A DNA stretch of 64,000 nucleotides from Chitinophagales bacterium (GTDB lineage: Bacteria; Bacteroidota; Bacteroidia; Chitinophagales; Saprospiraceae): the NCBI GenBank assembly GCA_017303475.1, contig JAFLBO010000001.1:558001-622000 (forward strand). Reading direction: 5' to 3'. The first letter of the stretch is position 1. The number at the start of each line of letters is the position of its first letter. The position numbers and the translations under genes were made by a program. The notes under the pieces were generated by a model. That model saw only the letters and a program-made list of their open reading frames with translations. It was not told where the DNA came from and did not search any database. Below are positions 19,044 through 27,939 of the stretch, piece after piece.

Positions 19044-19799
19044 ATGCAGCCACAAAACATTCAGGAGGTGCTTATCCGGCTGGAAAGCATCATTCAATGG
19101 GCTAAAGAAAAGGAATCGCCCATGGGCTACTTTGCAGCCCTGTATTACCGCATGACCCTTGCCGTGCGCGATGGAATCCAGAGTGGCGAATTTGAAAATG
19201 GCTCGCGCATGGAGCAAATGGATGTCATTTTTGCCCGTCGTTATTTCGACGCCTTTGATGCCTGGCAGGCGGGGCAGTCCCCTACCCTTTCCTGGAAATG
19301 CGCTTTTGAAGCTGCGCAAGATGATCGGATCACGGTGATGCAGCACTTGTTGCTCGGCATGAACGCCCACATCAACCTGGATTTGGGCATTGCCGCAGCT
19401 TCTGTGCGGCAAAGAGACGCCATTTTTGGTATGCGCAAAGATTTTATGCAAATCAATGCCATCATTGAGCGACTCACCAATCAAACCCAGTCACAACTGG
19501 CTGCCATCTGGCTGCCCTTTGGCTGGCTCGATTACTTCTTTCGCTCCGAAGATGAAGGTTGGATTGGATTTAGTATTCAGGCAGCCCGCGGCGCCGCCTG
19601 GAAAAGCGCACAAGCCATTGCCTTTGCACCCGACAAAGCCTCGGAACAGGCCATCATCAGCGCTCTGGATCAGCAGGTCTTTGCCCTCGGCACAAGACTT
19701 ACCCAACCTGGCTTTTGGCTGAAATGGCTGCTCAAATGGATGAAAAACTCCGAAAAGGGCAGCATTCGGGCCAAGATTGAAATCCTGGAAAAGGGTTGA
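19044..19799 (+). CDS. DUF5995-like family protein
   Basis: 251 residues, soluble, largely helical. The segments FAALYYRMTLAVRDGI, FARRYFDAFDAW and HLLLGMNAHINLDLGIAAA match the DUF5995 family as remembered. The conserved His/Asn/Asp in GMNAHINLDL could be catalytic or metal-binding. No signal peptide. It abuts the convergent xylanase gene with no gap. Function unknown. Confidence 0.7.
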   Translation: MQPQNIQEVLIRLESIIQWAKEKESPMGYFAALYYRMTLAVRDGIQSGEFENGSRMEQMDVIFARRYFDAFDAWQAGQSPTLSWKCAFEAAQDDRITVMQHLLLGMNAHINLDLGIAAASVRQRDAIFGMRKDFMQINAIIERLTNQTQSQLAAIWLPFGWLDYFFRSEDEGWIGFSIQAARGAAWKSAQAIAFAPDKASEQAIISALDQQVFALGTRLTQPGFWLKWLLKWMKNSEKGSIRAKIEILEKG

Positions 19800-21932
19800 T
19801 CAGTGCTGAACAAGCATTCTTTGCGTGGCGGTTTTCCCGTTTTGCATACATTGTACCAGGTAAATGCCGTTGGGCCAATTACTGGTATCCACCCATTGAC
19901 TCAATCTTGTTGGGAAATGTTGTTCCAGCCAGCGTTTGCCTGAAATATCCACTACCATCAAATGGTCTACCTGTTGAGCGTTCAGCCAGGCAATGGTACA
20001 TCCCTGACTTGCCAGGGATGGCTGTAGCATAAAGGTCGGAGAGTTGTTTACATCGCGGGTTCTGGTGGTGCAATTAAGGGTAAATTCCTCGGTTTTATCG
20101 CTATCCAGCCATACATCCCTTTCCTGAATGGCGTTGCCACAGGCCACTCTGACCCGGTATTTTCCTTTAAACCCTCGAACAGTGGCTGTACCCTGACTGG
20201 ATGTGCTTTTTTGCTCGTTTGTCCACCATTGGTGAAACACTTGATCTACAAAGGCTTCCCCGCTGGGCTTCAGCGACCAGTCCTGGTTGAAAATGGGGGC
20301 GTTGCCCAGCCAATGTGCTCCATCCCAAAATCCCCACATCAAAAAACCTTGCATGCTGGGGTGCGCAAACGTAATGGTCAGAAAATCCCGCATGTACCTG
20401 GCCTGTGTTTCGGGCGGAACCAGGGAGTTAATATCGTATTCCGTTATCTTGGCTGGCAAGCCATAGGTGTTCCAAAAATCATCCATAATCTCCTTTACCT
20501 TTGGAATACCGGTAGGCGCCACACCTATATGTCCTTGAAAACCAATACCTTCTACAGGGGCGCCCACTGCCAAAAGTTCATCTATCCTGGATTTCCACAC
20601 CACAATGCCATCGTTAGGAGCATCGCCTCTTTCAATGGCCACATAATCGTTCAGGTACATGGTGCTGTTAGGGGCAAGGGAATCTGCTTGCCGGAATATT
20701 TCCGCATAAATTTCCCTGCCGGTTGGATAACCCGGAGTGCCGGCCAAAGCGTTGGCAAAATCGTTGTTGTAGGTAATTTCATTTAACACATCCCAGTCTA
20801 CCATCTCTGTGCCTACGCCCGGATAGCCTAAAATGGCGTTCAGGTGGTTTCGGATGCGGTTGCGGAGGTAACCGGGGTTGTTTTGGTTTAATTCCAGATC
20901 GGCCGGGGAATACTCCCAGCCTGGCCAAACCAAATTGTGTCCGCGGATGGTAATTTCGTGATCTTTTAGCCATTGCACATCCAGGGCAATGTCGTCCCAG
21001 GAAGTACCGCCCCAATGTTCTTCCCAGGCGCGCCACTTCAGGTCGTTTTCAAAAACCACCTCGTTGAATCCGTGTCCGGCGCCGTCCAGGTTAAGCATTT
21101 TTTGTTCATAGACATCGTTCTGACTACTGCCGAAATTAAACATGGAAGAAACCACGGCAGTACCAAAGGCGTATTGATGGCGTTGCATTTCCACATAAAC
21201 CTGAGCATCCGGAAGCGGGTTTCCGGCATTATCCTTCACCAAAACGGAAAGATTGGCCTTGCGCAATTGATCAATGCTGGCAGCCGCTTCTGCGCGCCAG
21301 GGGGCATCAGGTTCCATGCCGGCATAGGCGTCGTTGTAGAGTAAAATGGGCAATTGCGACAATTGAACCTGATTCTGATAGTTCAGACAAGCTGCTCCAC
21401 CCACTTCAATCACCTGGGTCAGATTGGCCAGGTGTACGCCCAGGTTCAGCTTGCCTGCCTGGTAAGCAGCTGAAGACGAGAATGAAGCGGCGTACATGCG
21501 CCATTCAGCACTGACCGAAACGGTGGCGAATACTTCTTTGGCGTAGGTGACATTATTTTCGACAAACAGATTGACGCTTGCTGCCGGGCTATTGGTGCGG
21601 AGCCAAAGCACAAACAGGCATTTATCTCCAGCTGAAATGGCAGAGGTATTGGTGTAGGCATGTGCGGCATCCCAGGGATTATTGCCCTGGTTTATTGAAT
21701 ATAATCTTGCCTGTGTGAAAAGCGCTCCGGCAGGATTGGTATTAGATACCGTTGCGCCGTAGGCAAAAGAAGCGCTGAGCGTGGCGGTTTCGGTATTGGG
21801 CAAAACCCATTGTGCGTTGGCAGGCAAGGCAAAATCGGTCTGCAACTTGTTGGACAATGCCTGGTGATAGGCATCCTGTGCGCGTACAAGCGTGACGGTG
21901 CAAAAAAGGATGATGGTAATAATTGGGCGCAT
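19800..21932 (-). CDS. Secreted GH10 endo-1,4-beta-xylanase with N-terminal CBM-like and T9SS C-terminal domains
   Basis: 710 residues. Signal peptide 1-18; about 35-185 is a beta-rich carbohydrate-binding-like module; about 205-590 is a GH10 barrel with the YAFGTAV entry strand, DWDVLNE (acid/base Glu385) and KITEYD (nucleophile Glu498); a T9SS-type domain ends the protein (HLMVVDISGKRW, WPNGIYLVQC). It would cleave beta-1,4-xylan at the cell surface or outside the cell. No xylose-utilisation or SusC/D genes are nearby, so it is not part of a visible polysaccharide locus. A divergent promoter region separates it from the ferredoxin gene. GH10 assignment is firm; substrate is inferred from the family. 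Confidence 0.9.
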   Translation of the reverse strand: MRPIITIILFCTVTLVRAQDAYHQALSNKLQTDFALPANAQWVLPNTETATLSASFAYGATVSNTNPAGALFTQARLYSINQGNNPWDAAHAYTNTSAISAGDKCLFVLWLRTNSPAASVNLFVENNVTYAKEVFATVSVSAEWRMYAASFSSSAAYQAGKLNLGVHLANLTQVIEVGGAACLNYQNQVQLSQLPILLYNDAYAGMEPDAPWRAEAAASIDQLRKANLSVLVKDNAGNPLPDAQVYVEMQRHQYAFGTAVVSSMFNFGSSQNDVYEQKMLNLDGAGHGFNEVVFENDLKWRAWEEHWGGTSWDDIALDVQWLKDHEITIRGHNLVWPGWEYSPADLELNQNNPGYLRNRIRNHLNAILGYPGVGTEMVDWDVLNEITYNNDFANALAGTPGYPTGREIYAEIFRQADSLAPNSTMYLNDYVAIERGDAPNDGIVVWKSRIDELLAVGAPVEGIGFQGHIGVAPTGIPKVKEIMDDFWNTYGLPAKITEYDINSLVPPETQARYMRDFLTITFAHPSMQGFLMWGFWDGAHWLGNAPIFNQDWSLKPSGEAFVDQVFHQWWTNEQKSTSSQGTATVRGFKGKYRVRVACGNAIQERDVWLDSDKTEEFTLNCTTRTRDVNNSPTFMLQPSLASQGCTIAWLNAQQVDHLMVVDISGKRWLEQHFPTRLSQWVDTSNWPNGIYLVQCMQNGKTATQRMLVQH

Positions 21933-22048
21933 ATGGAGTAGTTTAGTGCTTCAAAGATGGTTTTTTTTCACAACCTATTCAGAAAAAACTTGTTTGGGCT
22001 GCAATAAACCATACAGGATTTAATCGCAAAAATCCTGAAACCAAGCGC

Positions 22049-22056
22049 TAACTTTG
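22049..22056 (+). promoter_or_regulatory. Promoter -7 box for ferredoxin-iscX-kdsC
   Basis: TAACTTTG, 43 bases before the ferredoxin ATG. No clear -33 TTTG at the expected distance. Confidence 0.55.
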
Positions 22057-22099
22057 CGCGCCCTTTTTCTCCCAAATCAATTTTGACTTAAAATACACC

Positions 22100-22441
22100 A
22101 TGGCGGTTATTCATTTTCAGTTTGAAGATTCCAGCATTCCACCCAAAACCATTGAAGGCGATTTTACAGACATGTCCATTCTGGAGCTAACAGAAGAACA
22201 CGATGTGCACTTAAACCACAACTGCGGCGGCGTTTGCGCATGCTCCACCTGTCATGTGTATATTGAAAAGGGAGACCGGTTTTTAGAGGAAATTTCTGAC
22301 AAAGAAGAAGACTTCATTGATCGCGCCATTAATCCGCGCCTGGAAAGTCGCCTCGGCTGCCAGTGTATTATCCTGGACGATAAGGCAGAAATTACGGTAA
22401 CCATTCCTGATCAACGCCGAATCATCGGACACGAACATTAA
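22100..22441 (+). CDS. fdx: 2Fe-2S ferredoxin, adrenodoxin/ISC type
   Basis: 113 residues. Cluster ligands are seen as HNCGGVCACSTCHVY (Cys-x5-Cys-x2-Cys) and a distal Cys in LGCQCIIL, the order of Isc-type ferredoxins that feed electrons to Fe-S assembly. The gene is followed by iscX, the same order as the end of the classical isc operon. No iscS, iscU or hscA is in the window. Cytoplasmic; function inferred from family and context. Confidence 0.9.
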   Translation: MAVIHFQFEDSSIPPKTIEGDFTDMSILELTEEHDVHLNHNCGGVCACSTCHVYIEKGDRFLEEISDKEEDFIDRAINPRLESRLGCQCIILDDKAEITVTIPDQRRIIGHEH

Positions 22442-22472
22442 CCCATTTCCCACATTTACTACATTCCCCTAT

Positions 22473-22721
22473 ATGGCATTCCAAGATTTTGACAATATGC
22501 CCATTAACTGGGCAGATCATGAAGATATCGCAATGGCTTTGTACGAGCGTTTTGGCGATGATTTTGATGAAAGCAGGATTTATCGGATTCGTTTTACCGA
22601 TTTGTTGCAATGGATCTTGGAAATACCTCATTTTGAAGGTAAAAAAGAAGACTCCAGCGAAGGCCATCTCGAACAGATACAAGCCAAATGGGTTTACGAA
22701 TGGAGAGCCAACAACAAGTAA
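22473..22721 (+). CDS. iscX: Fe-S assembly protein IscX
   Basis: 82 residues, acidic. The core PINWADHEDIAMALYERFGDDF, then RFTDLLQWILEIPHFEG and a Trp-rich C-terminus, matches IscX (YfhJ), an iron- and IscS-binding regulator of cluster assembly. The length is slightly greater than the usual 66 because of about 12 extra N-terminal residues; a second Met at residue 10 (22500) gives the classic start. Its end overlaps the kdsC frame by 34 bases. Confidence 0.88.
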   Translation: MAFQDFDNMPINWADHEDIAMALYERFGDDFDESRIYRIRFTDLLQWILEIPHFEGKKEDSSEGHLEQIQAKWVYEWRANNK

Positions 22722-23350
22722 ATCAAGGCTTTACACCAGATAAAGCTTCCGGCGAAACACCGCTGCCACCAGTGGGTATACCCTCTGTTACAGGTGGTGT
22801 GGAGTTTGGCGAGGATAACGAATCCACGGTGCAATTTGAACTAGCCCGTGTGTTCGATAAAATGAAGGTGGTTAAAGCCTTCGTTTTTGATGTAGACGGC
22901 GTTCTTACGGATAATGGCATTCAGATAACCGAAACAGGCGAATACCTGCGCACCATGAACGTACGGGACGGACAGGCTCTGAAATGGGCTGTTGCGGCTG
23001 GATATCAGATCGGCATCATCACGGGTGGCGCCTCTGAAGGTGTCAAAAAGCGTTTCACCCAACACCTGGGCGTACAGGAGTATTATTCCGGCATCAGCGA
23101 TAAAGCCACTGCTTTTCAGGCATTTATGCAGCGAACCGGCATAAAACCAACAGAAATTTGTTACATGGGCGATGATTTGCCCGATTTGCCACCGCTCCGC
23201 AAATCCGCATTGGCCACTTGTCCGGCGGATGCTGTACCGGAAGTCATGGCAGTCTGCGATTACGTTTCCCCCTACCCAGGCGGAGCAGGATGCGTGCGGG
23301 ATCTGTTGGAAAAAGTAATGAAATTGCAAGGAAAATGGCCTTCTTATTGA
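22688..23350 (+). CDS. kdsC: 3-deoxy-D-manno-octulosonate 8-phosphate phosphatase (KdsC), HAD family
   Basis: Hydrolyses KDO-8-phosphate to KDO for lipopolysaccharide inner core. HAD motif I FDVDGVLTD, motif II GIITGG, motif III Lys in ISDKATAF, motif IV YMGDDLPDLP are all present; no cap domain, as expected for this C0 HAD. From 22688 the protein has 220 residues, about 45 more than usual. The first about 55 are a Gly/Pro/Ser-rich tail that overlaps iscX. A start at 22700 (Met5), or an internal Met at 22862, is also possible. The family ELARVFDKMKVVKAF lead-in suggests translation begins upstream of 22862. Confidence 0.88.
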   Translation: MGLRMESQQQVNQGFTPDKASGETPLPPVGIPSVTGGVEFGEDNESTVQFELARVFDKMKVVKAFVFDVDGVLTDNGIQITETGEYLRTMNVRDGQALKWAVAAGYQIGIITGGASEGVKKRFTQHLGVQEYYSGISDKATAFQAFMQRTGIKPTEICYMGDDLPDLPPLRKSALATCPADAVPEVMAVCDYVSPYPGGAGCVRDLLEKVMKLQGKWPSY

Positions 23351-23421
23351 ACCACCTTCCCCTTCAAACCCTCTAACACCTCAACCCTCGGCGGCTAAAC
23401 CCGCCGGTACAATAATAACCT

Positions 23422-24306
23422 ATGTATTTACTCGACGGAAAACTGCTTTCTGAGCAAATTAAGCTGGAACTGGCTGCTGAAGTGGATCAGATCAAATTGC
23501 AGGGCGGTAAAATCCCGCATTTGGCTGCCATTATTGTGGGCGAAAACCCTGCCAGTCAGGTGTATGTTGCCTCAAAAATTAAATCCTGCGAACAGGTTGG
23601 CTTCAAAAGCACCCTGATTCGCTGTGAGGCTGATACCAGTCAGGAAGAGCTTCTGAAAATTGTGGATGGACTGAACCAGGACCCAGATGTGGATGGTTTT
23701 ATCGTTCAGCTACCATTGCCCAAACATATTGATGAAGAAGCGGTTACGCTGGCTATTGCACCGGAAAAGGACGTTGATGGCTTCCATCCGGTTAACTTTG
23801 GTCGCATGGCGCAAGGTTTGCCTTCATTCCTGCCAGCTACGCCAATGGGCATTCTGGAAATCCTCAAGCGTTACAATATTGAAACATCCGGCAAACACTG
23901 TGTTGTAATTGGCCGAAGCAATATTGTGGGTACACCCATCAGTATCCTGCTCTCCAGAAAAGGATATCCGGGCGACTGCACTGTGACCCTCACCCACTCC
24001 CGCACCAAGGATTTGCCGGCTGAAGTGCGCAGGGCCGATATTGTGGTGGCGGCCATTGGTATTCCGGAATTTGTAAAAGGCGACTGGGTAAAAGAAGGCG
24101 CCGTTGTGATTGATGTAGGCATCAATCGTATTCCGGATGATACCAAAAAATCAGGCACCCGCATTGCCGGAGACGTTGATTTTGAACAAGTTGCACCCAA
24201 AAGCAGCTTTATTACACCAGTGCCGGGAGGTGTTGGGCTGATGACTGTTACCTCTCTTTTGATGAATACATTAAAAGCCTCAAAAGGAGAAATTTATGGT
24301 AAATAA
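23422..24306 (+). CDS. folD: Bifunctional methylenetetrahydrofolate dehydrogenase / methenyltetrahydrofolate cyclohydrolase
   Basis: 294 residues, cytoplasmic one-carbon enzyme. Catalytic Lys52 lies in [23 protein letters not shown], the dinucleotide loop [14 protein letters not shown] and the C-terminal [18 protein letters not shown] are the family signatures. The length is normal. Its last 11 bases overlap the start of the following small lipoprotein gene. Confidence 0.97.
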   Translation: MYLLDGKLLSEQIKLELAAEVDQIKLQGGKIPHLAAIIVGENPASQVYVASKIKSCEQVGFKSTLIRCEADTSQEELLKIVDGLNQDPDVDGFIVQLPLPKHIDEEAVTLAIAPEKDVDGFHPVNFGRMAQGLPSFLPATPMGILEILKRYNIETSGKHCVVIGRSNIVGTPISILLSRKGYPGDCTVTLTHSRTKDLPAEVRRADIVVAAIGIPEFVKGDWVKEGAVVIDVGINRIPDDTKKSGTRIAGDVDFEQVAPKSSFITPVPGGVGLMTVTSLLMNTLKASKGEIYGK

Positions 24307-24589
24307 AGTTTTCTGTTACCTGTTGTCCTTGTGTTGTTTTGTGGCCTGCACTCAGGCAGAGCCTGTCAAAGAACAACCCACCGCACCCTCAGGCAAACCA
24401 ATTGTCTGGGAATTCACGGAAAGCCTCGATCTGCCCGAAGGAGCCATGAAAACGGATTCTGCCGGAGCTATTTTGATGCAGGCGGGCGCAGAAACAGATT
24501 ACTTTATTGAGCCGGGGTTACGTTCAGGCAGGAAAGCGTCAAGGATTTCCGGATGGGCATTTAATGCTAATCTGCTACTACTCCTCTGA
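24296..24589 (+). CDS. Small lipoprotein, probably C-terminally truncated (DUF1349-like N-terminus)
   Basis: 97 residues. Signal segment 4-17 with lipobox Cys18 (CFVACT). The middle, [16 protein letters not shown] followed by [15 protein letters not shown], resembles the beginning of DUF1349/concanavalin-like secreted domains (tentative). After about residue 74 the sequence turns into a basic, then Leu-rich, tail that overlaps the 3' end of the convergent DUF1573 gene. This suggests the original C-terminal domain was lost. The start overlaps folD by 11 bases, implying coupling. Confidence 0.5.
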   Translation: MVNKVFCYLLSLCCFVACTQAEPVKEQPTAPSGKPIVWEFTESLDLPEGAMKTDSAGAILMQAGAETDYFIEPGLRSGRKASRISGWAFNANLLLLL

Positions 24590-24947
24590 TCCAGAGTATT
24601 TCCGGTTTTCTTTGTTTATTGAAGAAAACCCTGATTTTTTTCTGAAATGAGCCGCGCTGGTAAGCATCATATTCAATGGTTATTTCGCCAGATTGGCCTC
24701 CATTGATCATACCCTCTGTCCAGGTAGCTGCTGTACAGCCGCATGTTGTGCGCACATTTTCAATAAAAAACGGCTCATTCAGTGTGTTTACAAACTTGAA
24801 TACAAAGGTTTGTGGATGGTCCCGCTTCATTTTCCCAAAATCATGGTCTTTCTCTGTTTTCCATTCAACGATGGAACCGGGAGCCTCGGATGCATGCGTT
24901 TGCCATTCAGGAAGTTGAAAAAACAGCTGAAGTAAAATCCAAAACAT
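24567..24947 (-). CDS. DUF1573 family secreted protein
   Basis: 126 residues. A short signal segment (FWILLQLFFQL) is followed by an Ig-like DUF1573 domain: DHDFGKMKRD, FKFVNTLNEPFFIENVRTTCGCTAATWT and SGEITIEYDAY. The CGC pair after TT is the family mark. The fold is an ASH/MSP-like beta sandwich; role unknown. A second member is at 56654. Overlaps the end of the convergent truncated lipoprotein gene. Confidence 0.82.
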   Translation of the reverse strand: MFWILLQLFFQLPEWQTHASEAPGSIVEWKTEKDHDFGKMKRDHPQTFVFKFVNTLNEPFFIENVRTTCGCTAATWTEGMINGGQSGEITIEYDAYQRGSFQKKIRVFFNKQRKPEILWIRGVVAD

Positions 24948-25065
24948 ATTGGTGAAGTTGTCCGGGTAAAATGTAACCTTGCATGGCCTTCAGGTGTCAT
25001 ACCTGAAAAGCTCATGCAAAGACCAGCATTTCTTTGCAGCAATTCAAAACAAAACTCAATTTATT

Positions 25066-25803
25066 ATGCGCAATTTGCTCATTTTCATGTTTTTGGTCGG
25101 CGTTTTTGTGCTTGGCTCCCGCTCTTGTAACGGCTTCCATTGGGGATTTGGCGGTGTGAAAGGCGCCGGGCCGGTACAAACCGAACAACGCAATGTTTCA
25201 GAGGCTATTCACGGTATTCACCTGGACATCTCTGCAGATGTAGAACTGGTGGTTGGCGGAGGTGGCACGATGGAGATTTCAGCCCAGCAAAACCTGCTTC
25301 CACTGATCAAAACCACAGAAGAATCTGGCATTTTACGCATTTACAGCGACGATAATTACAATAGTTCCGAGCCGATTAAGCTCAGAATCCCGTTGGCAGC
25401 TCTTGACGAAATTTCCGTAGGCGGTAGCGGAACGGTGAATGTTGCACCATTCTCCTCTGATAAACTTCAAATAAGCATTGGTGGTTCCGGCGAGGTTCAG
25501 TGTACTCAGGCCACTTTAAACCGGCTAAAATCATCTATTTCCGGGAGTGGAACCCTTGTGTTGAGTGGCAAATGCAATGATTGGAGTGCGGATATTTCCG
25601 GAAGCGGAGAGATAAAAGCCAAGTCTTTTACCACCAATACGCTTGATGCCAGTATTTCCGGTTCAGGCGCCATCACAGCTGATGTTACCACGGATTTGAA
25701 AGCCAACGTTTCCGGCTCTGGCGATGTTTATTACAGTGGCTCGCCCACGGTGAATTCCAGTGTAAGCGGCTCAGGTAAGGTAGAAAAACTGGCCGCACAA
25801 TAG
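25066..25803 (+). CDS. DUF2807 (GIN domain) secreted auto-transporter-adhesin-like protein
   Basis: 245 residues from ATG 25066; a longer frame back to 24979 has no signal peptide and is less likely. Hydrophobic signal 3-18. The body is a right-handed beta-helix-like GIN domain: GIHLDISADVELVVG, then repeated (I/V)SGSG turns (about nine), ending SSVSGSGKVEKL. Such proteins are common in Bacteroidota envelopes with no defined function. It is followed by a 25-bp perfect hairpin shared with the convergent HlyD gene. Confidence 0.88.
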   Translation: MRNLLIFMFLVGVFVLGSRSCNGFHWGFGGVKGAGPVQTEQRNVSEAIHGIHLDISADVELVVGGGGTMEISAQQNLLPLIKTTEESGILRIYSDDNYNSSEPIKLRIPLAALDEISVGGSGTVNVAPFSSDKLQISIGGSGEVQCTQATLNRLKSSISGSGTLVLSGKCNDWSADISGSGEIKAKSFTTNTLDASISGSGAITADVTTDLKANVSGSGDVYYSGSPTVNSSVSGSGKVEKLAAQ

Positions 25804-25804
25804 C

Positions 25805-25864
25805 TTTTTACGATTCAGCGGAGTTGCTGAAGAAATGAACAGCAACTCCGCTGAATCGTAAAAA
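25805..25864. terminator. Bidirectional terminator, 25-bp perfect stem
   Basis: TTTTTACGATTCAGCGGAGT... pairs with its complement over 25 bp around a 10-base loop; both ends have T/A tracts. It lies 1 base after the DUF2807 stop and 6 bases before the HlyD stop, so it can end both transcripts. Confidence 0.9.
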
Positions 25865-25870
25865 CACTTA

Positions 25871-27178
25871 TCAGCGAATATTAACCTTAACCTGGTCCAT
25901 AATTCTCTCCAGAAAACCTTTGTCCTCAGTGATGATATCAGCAGTTCCCAGAAGCTGTTGCTCAAAAGGAATTTCCTTCTTCGTGCTGGTGAGCAGTCTG
26001 CCTGTTTTGGTCATTTGCAACTGATCAATCAAAATGGTGTATTCCCGGTTTTTGGGTACTGCCGATTTTGAGGCTACCTTTCCTTTTAGTGTGCCGTATT
26101 CCTGATAGGGATAATTATCCAGCTTGATCATAACTTCCTGATTTACATTGACTTTTCCACTCTTTTCAACCGGCAGCAACACCCGCCCCACAATTTTGTC
26201 CAGCGATTGAGGCACGATGGTCATTACAATTTCCCCGTTGCGAATAAATTGCTGGACTGTCAGGCCATTCAGCACAACTTTACCGGCAATTGGCGCACTC
26301 AGCACATAAGTCATCATCCAACGGTCTATTCCGCTTCGCAGGGCATTCAGGCTTGCCTGCAAACGGGTTGATGAAGAAGAAGTGGTTTCTACCTGCCCGA
26401 AGCTGGCATTTTGCATGCTGTTTCTCAGGCTGATAATCTCCCGGTTTTTGCTCAACACATTGTTTTCCAGCAAGTCGCGCTCACGCTCGATATTGCTCAG
26501 TTTCAATCGTTCCTCTTCCAGCTTGGTTTCGGAAATAATGCCCTGCTTAAAAAGGCTTTTCTGCTTTTCAAACAAGTCTTCTGCAATTTTATACTGGTCG
26601 TCAGCGCGCTTTAGCGCTCTTTGATCAAAGATTATACTGGATTCAAGCTGCTTGATCTGTAGTTGTATAGCGCTGATGTTGGACTGAACGGAACTGCTAC
26701 GGTTGGAGCTGCCAAACTTATAATCTTCCAGATCGCGCACAAAAACTGCATAATCAGATTGCAGTTCTCCCAGTCGCAAACTGTCGGGGTATTCAAGCGT
26801 TTTGAAGTCTTCGGGTTGGAGTTTTTGCCACTTGCTTACCAGAGTATCCAAACGTACCACATCGTTGAAATACGAGGTGTTTTGCAGAATTGCCAGCGCT
26901 TGTTTTTCGGCAACAAGTACTGTGTCGTTCACCAGTAGGTAGGCAATACGGCCATCGCTCCTGGCCACAACGTCCACGGGTGGATCGGCAGTAGTCAGGG
27001 TGAGTTTATCGCTGGAAACAACATCCGGATAACGCAGGAACCAGGCCACTCCCAACAGGAACATGAAGCCAAAAAGCAACACCGTGGTGCCATATTGCAC
27101 CAGCCAGCCAGGAGGCGTTCCCAGGATTTCCTGCACTTCTTCGGAGCGCAGTTCAACAAAATTTCTTTCCTCTGCCAT
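25871..27178 (-). CDS. HlyD-family membrane fusion (secretion adaptor) protein
   Basis: 435 residues. One membrane helix (about 29-47), then a split lipoyl/barrel-sandwich domain (VDVVARSDGRIAYLLVNDTVLVAE ... APIAGKVVLNGLTVQQF) flanking a long coiled coil (about 150-290), then a beta-barrel part. This is the adaptor of type I or ABC bacteriocin-type exporters, bridging inner and outer membrane. Unusually, no ABC transporter or TolC gene is next to it; the upstream neighbour, 1 base away, is a protein of unknown function. Confidence 0.85.
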   Translation of the reverse strand: MAEERNFVELRSEEVQEILGTPPGWLVQYGTTVLLFGFMFLLGVAWFLRYPDVVSSDKLTLTTADPPVDVVARSDGRIAYLLVNDTVLVAEKQALAILQNTSYFNDVVRLDTLVSKWQKLQPEDFKTLEYPDSLRLGELQSDYAVFVRDLEDYKFGSSNRSSSVQSNISAIQLQIKQLESSIIFDQRALKRADDQYKIAEDLFEKQKSLFKQGIISETKLEEERLKLSNIERERDLLENNVLSKNREIISLRNSMQNASFGQVETTSSSSTRLQASLNALRSGIDRWMMTYVLSAPIAGKVVLNGLTVQQFIRNGEIVMTIVPQSLDKIVGRVLLPVEKSGKVNVNQEVMIKLDNYPYQEYGTLKGKVASKSAVPKNREYTILIDQLQMTKTGRLLTSTKKEIPFEQQLLGTADIITEDKGFLERIMDQVKVNIR

Positions 27179-27179
27179 A

Positions 27180-27764
27180 CTAATTCAGGCGCTTTATGCC
27201 GCTGTGAATAATGGTTTCCAACATTTGTTCTACGATCGCAGGTTTTTGGTTTCGCCACACCAAATCATTATACATCTCGCCAAAAAACAAGTATCGGTCC
27301 AGATGCGCATCGTGTAGTTCTTCTTCCACCTGAGGCCGAATATTAACCAGTGCTACCCAACCTCCTTCATCCAGCAACTCTTCATACCACTCGGTGTAAT
27401 AATCGTCGTCCATGGATGCGTGAAAGTTCAGCAAATTATCACAAAAGAACACAAATTTGTAAATTCCTTCATGCATCAGCGTATCCACCACATTGCGTTT
27501 TAGGAACATGATGTCGTTATGAAGGGTATCATTCCATTCCCCTAACAATTCCATCATGGCATAACCCTCTTCATAGTCGACAAACAACAATTTTCCGTAC
27601 AACGTTGAGGAACCAAAGGCATCCCATTGCGGATGAATGTAAAAATTGTAGAGTTTGTTGGTAAACTCAAATTCGCTGTAAACCCTGCCGGTAAACGGAG
27701 AGCGGGAATCTTCTTCAGCCGTATAATATTCTCTCCAACGAAAATGTGGTTCAATATCGTGCAT
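27180..27764 (-). CDS. Conserved hypothetical acidic protein preceding HlyD
   Basis: 194 residues, strongly acidic and aromatic-rich (runs such as DDDYYTEWYEELLDEGG), no signal peptide or membrane segment, so cytoplasmic. I do not recognise a family. The one-base gap to the HlyD gene shows a shared transcript and perhaps coupled translation, suggesting a role linked to export or its cargo. Start chosen at 27764; no better Met is nearby. Confidence 0.7.
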   Translation of the reverse strand: MHDIEPHFRWREYYTAEEDSRSPFTGRVYSEFEFTNKLYNFYIHPQWDAFGSSTLYGKLLFVDYEEGYAMMELLGEWNDTLHNDIMFLKRNVVDTLMHEGIYKFVFFCDNLLNFHASMDDDYYTEWYEELLDEGGWVALVNIRPQVEEELHDAHLDRYLFFGEMYNDLVWRNQKPAIVEQMLETIIHSGIKRLN

Positions 27765-27939
27765 AACAGTCCAGTATTGGTCTGATTACCTGCCCGTTTG
27801 TCTGCTGTAATCAGTATTGCAAAGTTCTGAATTATTTTCCAAGCAACCCAAATCAATAACTCCGGTCTATTGCTGACAATTCAATGACAAAATGAACGTT
27901 TATTCGCCGATCCATTTCAAGCACAGTAAACTGCTATCC

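Noticed and set aside
27765..27939. Cobalamin or other riboswitch before the barrel receptor
   Set aside because: No aptamer consensus seen on either strand.
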